A DNA stretch of 20,000 nt from Prorocentrum cordatum (Eukaryota > Sar > Dinophyceae > Prorocentrales > Prorocentraceae). The stretch's first letter is position 1; each line of letters starts with the position of its first letter. This document shows positions 14,519 through 20,000 of this stretch, in pieces. A model generated the notes under the pieces. That model saw nothing but the letters and a program-made list of their open reading frames with translations, had not been told where the DNA came from and ran no database searches. The DNA is taken from assembly GCA_963575745.1 (NCBI GenBank), contig CAUYUJ010013914.1, positions 1 to 20,000 of the forward strand, read 5' to 3'. The position numbers were made by a program, and so were the translations under genes.

Positions 14519-14690
14519 CCGGCGAAAAACGGTATGACATAAACTCTTTCGCATTCGGGGGCGCCTGTCCCGGTGCGGCTGGAAAGGTTATACTCTTCCG
14601 GTGGCCACGTCGGGGCATAATCTTTCCAGCCGCCCAGGGGCAGGCGCCCCTGGCGACGAAACACACTATGTTATACCTTACTTCGCCCGC
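14519..14690. mobile_element. Foldback element with ~74-bp arms
   Basis: The left arm 14519-14592 and the right arm 14617-14690 pair along their length, with the best match in GGGGCGCCTG...CGGCTGGAAAG.TTAT. The loop is about 24 bp (CTCTTCCGGTGGCCACGTCG...). It shares no sequence with the other families here and has no coding capacity. Confidence 0.75.
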
Positions 14691-14699
14691 TAAAAATCT

Positions 14700-15530
14700 A
14701 CAGCCTGCCGCGGTCCCCGAAGATCGATGCCCCAGGCGGTAGTTACAGTTGACTCCCGCCTCGGACCTCTGGCCACCAGGGGCCTCCCGCCGGGGCGAAG
14801 GACCACGGCGGGGGCTGGTTAGCGCAGCGCCGGCCCGAAGTCCGCTATACGGATGAATGGATATAGGTTCGGTCCGCCCTCCGCCAAGGGGCCCTCGTCA
14901 GGCTCCCGCGGGTGCGCACCATGCCTGAGCCAACCAGGCTGATGACTTGGCACGTGGCGGAAGGGGTCCCGAGAGAAGCGGGTCGTGGAGGCCCTTCGCC
15001 CCCGGCAGCTCTTTTCCACAGCCAGCGCTCGCACGGGGGGAATCCTCGCGGAGTATGTGCGAATTTGGCGAATTTGTTTGCACAATTTCGAAGGGCAGCC
15101 GGGCTCGCGCGTTCCGCGTTCCAGATCCAGGGTCCCCAAGCTTGTATCGGCTACGCGCAAGAGTGGCCCCGGGTAGGAGTGACCTTTGGTGTGCGGCTTT
15201 TGGGGGCCGCGGGGGTGCCGAACACAAGCGCGCCAGACGCAACTATCGCGTCGCAATCGGCGATCGGGAGAGCACAATGGGCCCGCACCAGAGGTCACTC
15301 CGGCGAAGGGTCACTCTTACGTCTAATCGATTGTACGCCCTGGGTGCCATGTCCTGGCTTCCCGGTTCCACGGTCGAGGCTTGGTGGACGTGTGCCAGAC
15401 TTCGGCGGGCGGCCGGGCTCCCTGGTATTCACACTTTGGGGGCCTCCGTGTCCTGGGCTCCCAGAGTATGAAGAGAGCAAGAAGAAGAGATAGAGATATG
15501 TACATTCCACATATATATGCACATACCTAA
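14700..15530. other. Unassigned stretch
   Basis: Open frames of up to about 190 codons exist on both strands (for example plus 14912-15493 and minus 14819-15298). They overlap each other, change codon-ending preference along their length and match nothing I recognise. No repeat was identified with confidence. Confidence 0.4.
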
Positions 15531-15534
15531 ACAC

Positions 15535-15937
15535 ATGCATACACACATACATACATACCTACCTACCTACCTACCTACCTACCTACCTACATACATACAT
15601 ACATACAGACAGACATACATACATACATACATACATCCATATATATCTACATACACATACATACATACATCCATACATACCTACATACATACATACATAC
15701 ATGCATGCATACATACATGCATACAAACATACAACTAGACATACATACATGCATACATGCATGCATGCATGCATACATACATACATCAATCCATCCATCC
15801 ATCCGTCCATCCATCCATCCATACGTACATCCATCCATCCATACGTACATACATACATGCATACATACATGCACACATGCACACATACACACATACATAC
15901 ATACATTCATACATGCATGCATGCATGCATGCATACA

Positions 15938-15968
<31 letters not shown>

Positions 15969-16220
15969 GTACATACATACATACATGAATGCATACATAC
16001 ATACATACATACATACATACATACATACACATACATGCATACATACATACATACATACATACATACATACATACATACATACACACACACATACATACAT
16101 ACATACACACATACATACACACATATATACATACATACATGCATGCATACATACATACATACATACATACATAGATACATGCATGCATGCATGCATGCAT
16201 GCATACATACATACATACAT
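15535..16220. repeat. (ACAT)n microsatellite
   Basis: About 680 bases of ACAT tetranucleotides, with a CTAC sub-block (15559-15591), CATC blocks (15787-15842) and CATG variants. The array ends at a C run (16228-16236). Every long Tyr-Ile-His-Thr or Met-Tyr-Val-Cys frame here is an artefact. Confidence 0.97.
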
Positions 16221-16284
16221 CTAGATCCCCCCCCCCGAAGAGTGCTTGCACTTAGGGGTTCTCATTCCTCTTCTAAGGAACTGG

Positions 16285-16390
16285 GCATGCCTGGCGGTCT
16301 GGCGGCTATGTTGCCGCCATCGCCACCCCGTCGCCGTCTTGTCGCCGCCCGTAGTCTGCGCATGTCTGGCGGTCTGGCGGCTATGTTGCC
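16285..16390 (+). repeat. Direct repeat, 31-bp unit, 74-bp spacing
   Basis: GCATGCCTGGCGGTCTGGCG (then GCTATGTTGCC) at 16285 recurs with one change at 16360 (GCATGTCTGGCGGTCTGGCG). The intervening DNA is CGCCGTC-rich. Confidence 0.85.
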
Positions 16391-16427
16391 CCGTCGCAGC
16401 CCCGTCGCCACCACCTAAGTTGCCCCA

Positions 16428-16580
16428 CATAGATTGCACCACATATAATGCACAGCATACGTTCCACTATATATGCATAGTGCACAACATGGATCGCACA
16501 TCACATTTTGTACAACACTGATTGTACCACCAAGATTGCACAACATAGATTGCACCGCATGTATTGCACCGGTACGTGTC
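16428..16580 (+). repeat. Degenerate 16-18 bp minisatellite
   Basis: The unit ACAACATAGATTGCACC recurs in variants at least seven times (for example at 16430, 16485, 16513 and 16540). AT content is higher than in the surrounding DNA. Confidence 0.7.
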
Positions 16581-17120
16581 TATATATAATGTCCCACATA
16601 GATGTCACCACACACACACATATATATATATATTGCTCCACATCGACATCACAACATACATTGCTAGAACCATACTGTTTGGAGCCCACGGTGGCTAGCC
16701 TATGTATAAAGGGGGGACACAAACAACAAGAGAGAGGGATAGAGAGAGCGAGAAAGGGAGTGTGAGAGAGAGATATTATCGACAAGACCATCGCGAGTTG
16801 TATTATATACTCGAGAATGCACAATGAGGCACGGCACGCAGAACTATAACAAATCAAGGCAACATGCTACATAGTGAAAAGAAGATAGTGGAGGTCAGAG
16901 GACGGAGGGTGGTAGGTATATCCCATATCCCGTGCGAGCAGCCGAAAGGGTTTTCCATGGTGTGATCACTCGCATGCCCCAAGGCCGAAAGCGGCATAGA
17001 ACCTCAGGATCCCTTCCTTCGAATACGATTGTTTCCCTGTCGGCGAATCCGCCTTCGTGCCTCCGGGAGCAAGGAGCGAGCGTGTCCTCAGGTCCTTTGC
17101 CTTCTCCCTGGGGCTCCAGT
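16581..17120. other. AT-richer spacer with TATA and GA patches, no gene
   Basis: It holds a CACACACATATATATATA stretch near 16611-16632, a GAGAGA patch near 16728-16773 and otherwise mixed sequence. No protein or RNA gene was recognised. Confidence 0.45.
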
Positions 17121-17267
17121 CTAGGGCTCGAGCTAAACAGTGCTCTTCGTTTCGTTTTGCTGTTGTTTTCCCTCGTTTTGTCTTCAATCCGCCTCTGCCA
17201 CAAAACAAAGTCGAAACGAAAACGGCCCACGAAATCGCCAAAACACTGTTTAGGTCAACCCCTGCCC
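17121..17267 (+). mobile_element. Foldback element, family 'GGTCGACC', copy 2
   Basis: Collinear with 5062-5210. The ends are inverted (GGGCTCGAGCTAAACAGTGC at left, GGGGTTGACCTAAACAGTGT on minus at right). The interior shares TGCCACAAAACAAAGTCGAA and ACGGCCCACGAAATCGC with copy 1. Confidence 0.7.
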
Positions 17268-17394
17268 CCGTCCTCAGTCCTAAAGAATCTTTAGAAAGGC
17301 CAGACCCAACATTCCGAAATCTCCAGGGGCTTGGCGCGCGACCCCTGGGGTTCCCGGCGTCCTGTCGCACAACTTTTTCGGGCCCGAGAGGGCC

Positions 17395-17930
17395 TCCGGA
17401 CAGGACACGAGTGTCCCCAAGGGCCCTCAAGACGGTCAAAGATGGCCCCGAGACGCCCAATGATCGTTCCAAGACGTCCACGACCGCAACAAGACGGCCC
17501 AAGAGGCTGCCAAAACGCCCCAACAGACCTCCCAAGACGCCGCCCAAGAGAGTACCGAGAGGCAAAAATCATTGATCTCCCCAAAATATTTGACGAATTC
17601 TGGCCTTCTCGCTTGTTCGGCTTCTCGACGCTCCAGCACGGCCCAAGAAGCCCTTAAGACCGCCTCAAGTGGCCCACGAGGCCCCCAAGAGGGCCCCAAG
17701 ACGCCCAAGACGGCCAAGAGAGGAAACACGAACCGAAAATCCGAGCCTTCCGCCCCAACCCCAGGATGTCACAAGAGGCGACCGGAAATTAGGCCTCACG
17801 AGGCCCCTAAGAGGCCCGCAAGAGGCTTGAAGATGCCCCCAAGAGGCCCCAAAAAGGCACTAAGAGGCCCCCAAACGGCCCCTAAGATGCCTCCAGACTG
17901 CCTCTAAGATGCCCCCGAGAGGCCTCCCTC
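17395..17930 (+). repeat. Degenerate CCAAGAGGCCCC array
   Basis: AAGACGGCC, CCAAGAGGC and AAGATGCC words recur every 9-15 bases over about 530 bases. The word set and strand match 9950-10660 in intron 3. The open frames over the array are Pro/Arg/Lys-rich by composition. Confidence 0.75.
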
Positions 17931-18368
17931 GAGATCCCAACGAACAGTCCGTAGGCTTCATACCCACAGCCCAGGCACTGTGGCGCGATTGGCCGAATGC
18001 CATTCGACTGCATGGGCGTGGCATCTTGCGAGTTCAGTTCTGGGAAGCACTCTCCTCATAACCCCCCTCCTGCAACTCATCCTCATCCCCCGTATCATAC
18101 TGCCCCTCCTCCCCCACTTTCTTGGCGTTCTAAATTCCTGGGCCTATCGGCTGACGACGTTGACCCTGGAGTTCTGGCCACGGTGGGTCAGAAATAGAGG
18201 GGGCCCGAGCGTGGTAATAGACAGACCAGGGCCCACACATGTCAGAAAAATCGACCAACGCGTGGGGACAATGAGAAATGAGCAATCGAATGCACGGTCA
18301 AATGGACATTGTCAGATCGTCACCGGCCCGGCTGCTGCCTTCGCCATCATCGCACTACGGCGCACATG
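17931..18368. other. No gene recognised
   Basis: It contains a pyrimidine-rich patch (18059-18122). A 133-codon plus-strand frame starting at 17980 contains a hydrophobic stretch near LGSTLLITPLLQLILIPRII, but that stretch coincides with the CT-rich patch and codon use is not biased like the exons here. Confidence 0.4.
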
Positions 18369-18760
18369 CTGGTGCACCTGATTGCCGTGGTCAATGTTCC
18401 CAAGCTTAGTCGACATCGGTTTACGGAGCATTCATGTGCGGGATCCGTGTTTAGAGGCCTCCTAGACTTAGATGGGGTCGGAATAGATGGGGTTGGAGGA
18501 TCGCGCCGCATCGGCGATACATCGCCGATGCATCGGCGATGCATTAACGATGCACCGGCGATGCTTCGGCGACGTCAATGATGAATCCGCGACGTCCGCG
18601 TGAAGGAAATCGGGCTCGGCATCGAGCCGCATCGGCGATGCGTCGGCGATGCGGCGCGATCCTCCGACCCCCATCTGCTCGGACCCCATCGGGGAGGCCC
18701 AGACTGGTGCACCTGATCGCCGTTGTCGATTTCCCCCGGCTGAGTCGACATCGGTTTAGG
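18369..18760. repeat. Nested repeat: direct ~57-bp flanks around an inverted-repeat core
   Basis: Direct copies at 18369-18426 and 18704-18760 share CTGGTGCACCTGAT.GCCGT and GTCGACATCGGTTTA. Between them an inverted pair lies at 18456-18518 and 18643-18699, with arms sharing GATGGGGT and GGAGGATCGCGCCGCATCG. The centre (18505-18660) is a cluster of ATCGGCGATGC and ATCGCCGAT words, each able to fold. Confidence 0.75.
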
Positions 18761-19260
18761 GTTAGGTCGGGCATGTCCCCCCACAAGCCGATTTTAGACG
18801 AAAAATAATTCAATAATCAAAAAATGCTCCAATCTATCAAAAAAATGCTTTAAAAATCGTCCCCTGACTATTTTTGGACTATTTTGGAACACTCCTCCTG
18901 TAGAGGGACACGCCCGACTGAAGTCTAGGGAGCATCCACTAGCGGGACCCGTCGCTGCGTGGGCAAAGGCCGCCACTCCGCGCGAGCCACGGCAGGGCCT
19001 GGCCGTCCAGATTGGGGCGAAGAGCCGGGGCGAGGCCGTGGCCTCTTGGTGCTGCACCTGCGCGCGCCCTCTCCTGCGGCGCCGCTTCACCAGGGAAGCG
19101 CCTAGAGATGCTAGTACTGTACGTCCTCCCTGGAGGCTCGCGTCCGACACGAGCATATAGTATACCCATCTTGTACCAGATCGTTTCCCGAGCGGTGTGG
19201 CCAGAAAGCGTCCGCCACGACGCACATACCGTACGATTTCTCGGTGCGCGTGTCGGCCAC
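18761..19260. other. AT-rich patch and unassigned DNA
   Basis: Bases 18795-18890 are unusually A/T-rich for the window (runs of AAAAAA and TTTTT). From about 19130 to 19275, a loose repeat of about 29 bases (GCGT..GCCACGACGCACATA) occurs three times. A 203-codon minus-strand frame spans the region, but no family was recognised. Confidence 0.4.
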
Positions 19261-19549
19261 GACGCACACATAGTACATTAGTATGCTGGGGGTGACGCCG
19301 ATCAGCAGGTGCTCTCCGGAAGCCCCAGGATCGAAGACACTGGCTTCTCGCCAAAGGAAACGGACCGAGCAGCCCTTGCCGGGCGTGCCGCGGAGCCAGT
19401 GGCACAGAACGTCATCGAGCCTCCTGCGCCCTGGAGTGACCAGAAAGGTTCGGAGCCGGGCTGGGGGGGCGGCAGAGCCGAATTACGGAGAAGTCCATCC
19501 ATGGCCCGGTCACGAGCGCCTGTGGGGGAGGTGCATCTGCAAATGCTCC

Positions 19550-20000
19550 GATTTCACACTTCCCACCTCCCACGAAGCCCACTGCGACGAGCAATGGGAA
19601 GGGTGGATCATTGGAGAGGTTTTTGCTGACGGCTCCGCTCTAGACAGTGCCTCCGGGGGCAGCGGACGAGCGGGCTGGGCGTTCGCGACGCTCGACGAGG
19701 AGGAACATCTCAAGCATGCGAGCTTCGGGTCTTTCGGGCTCCTACCCTGTGAGCAGTGGCAACAAACTATTTTTGCGGCTCTGGTCAAACTACCAGACAC
19801 AGGATGTAGCTGTAACCCCCGCGGTTTCCGATCATGACTGCCAGGCAGTCGTAGACGGTTCCTGGAGAGGCCTAGCCTTGGGCCACGTGCTAACACATCG
19901 ATGCCCTGGCTGCGGCAAAAGTGTCCGCACTTGTTCGGCGAGCTCTGGGGTCTCCGGGCCGCGGTCGGCCATAATAAACAAAGTCATGGCCTACAGCAGG
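19550..20000 (+). pseudogene. RNase H-like domain fragment of a retroelement, frameshifted
   Basis: In one frame the sequence reads GEVFADGSALDSASGGSGRA then GWAF, the first strand and catalytic-Asp region of an RNase H fold (Asp codon 19628-19630). It continues to PCEQWQQTIFAALVKL, where the usual AE of the helix is not conserved. From about 19800 the continuation is in the next frame: VTPAVSDHDCQAVVDG, the expected SD..A strand and helix, then a GHVLTHR segment. The break near 19785-19805 indicates a frameshift, so this is a decayed copy. It runs off the right edge, and no reverse transcriptase was seen upstream in the window. A non-LTR retrotransposon is the likeliest source, but this is inference. 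Confidence 0.5.

Noticed and set aside
14819-15493. Overlapping open frames on both strands (193 and 159 codons)
   Set aside because: No motif, and codon-ending bias is inconsistent along their length. The GC-rich DNA alone explains them.
15517-16418. Long Ile-His-Thr-Tyr and Met-Tyr-Val-Cys open frames
   Set aside because: They are translations of the ACAT microsatellite in all frames.
18758-18772. Telomere-like TTTAGGGTTAGG
   Set aside because: Fewer than two units inside a dispersed direct repeat, so chance occurrence is likely.

Overview
The window looks like nuclear DNA from a core dinoflagellate. This rests on sequence character only. It is GC-rich, crowded with microsatellites and inverted-repeat elements, and sparse in genes. 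The one clear gene has many introns whose 5' splice sites are mostly GC or GA instead of GT, and its exons have third codon positions that are almost all G or C. No bacterial or organellar features were seen.

The main gene is a TMEM43 (LUMA, DUF1625)-family membrane protein on the minus strand. It was rebuilt by eye as eight exons from about 13273 down to the stop at 6729. The joined reading frame is 1641 bp (546 aa). Five regions line up in order with the TMEM43 family: the N-terminal membrane segment ending in an NE motif, the RLVHVQG strand, the VEVYEW strand, the VGDVRVRF strand and the C-terminal multi-helix membrane block. Two features are unusual: a Lys13-Glu6 run written by an AAG/GAA microsatellite, and a ten-cysteine cluster.

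Layout. 1-690 is a long ACGC and AC microsatellite. 690-1160 holds a probable exon of an unknown minus-strand gene next to a dispersed repeat. 1165-3385 is mostly unassigned and contains a tandem duplication and an ambiguous coding-like patch. 3386-3618 is a CT-rich tract. 3790-4390 is a degenerate array with a period of about 86 bp. 4827-5890 contains two foldback elements, a 116-bp tandem duplication and two adjacent perfect palindromes. 6729-13292 is the TMEM43-like gene with repeat-filled introns. 13500-14700 is a cluster of foldback elements around a possible small exon. 14700-15530 is unassigned. 15535-16220 is an ACAT microsatellite. 16280-18000 holds minisatellites, a second copy of the 5.1-kb foldback element and a degenerate AAGAGGCCC array. 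18369-18760 is a nested inverted and direct repeat structure. From about 19.55 kb to the window end there is a decayed RNase H-like retroelement fragment.

The most notable observation is that intron 5 of the TMEM43-like gene (184 bp) is almost entirely one terminal-inverted-repeat element. Relatives of it lie at 9.65-9.81, 13.55-13.71 and 14.34-14.47 kb, and a half copy lies in intron 4. In one relative the similarity runs past the inverted repeat into the sequence that serves as the 3' splice site in intron 5. This is the signature expected of introners, meaning mobile elements that create introns. Other element families in the window also abut inferred splice sites, so the locus may record intron gain by several families.
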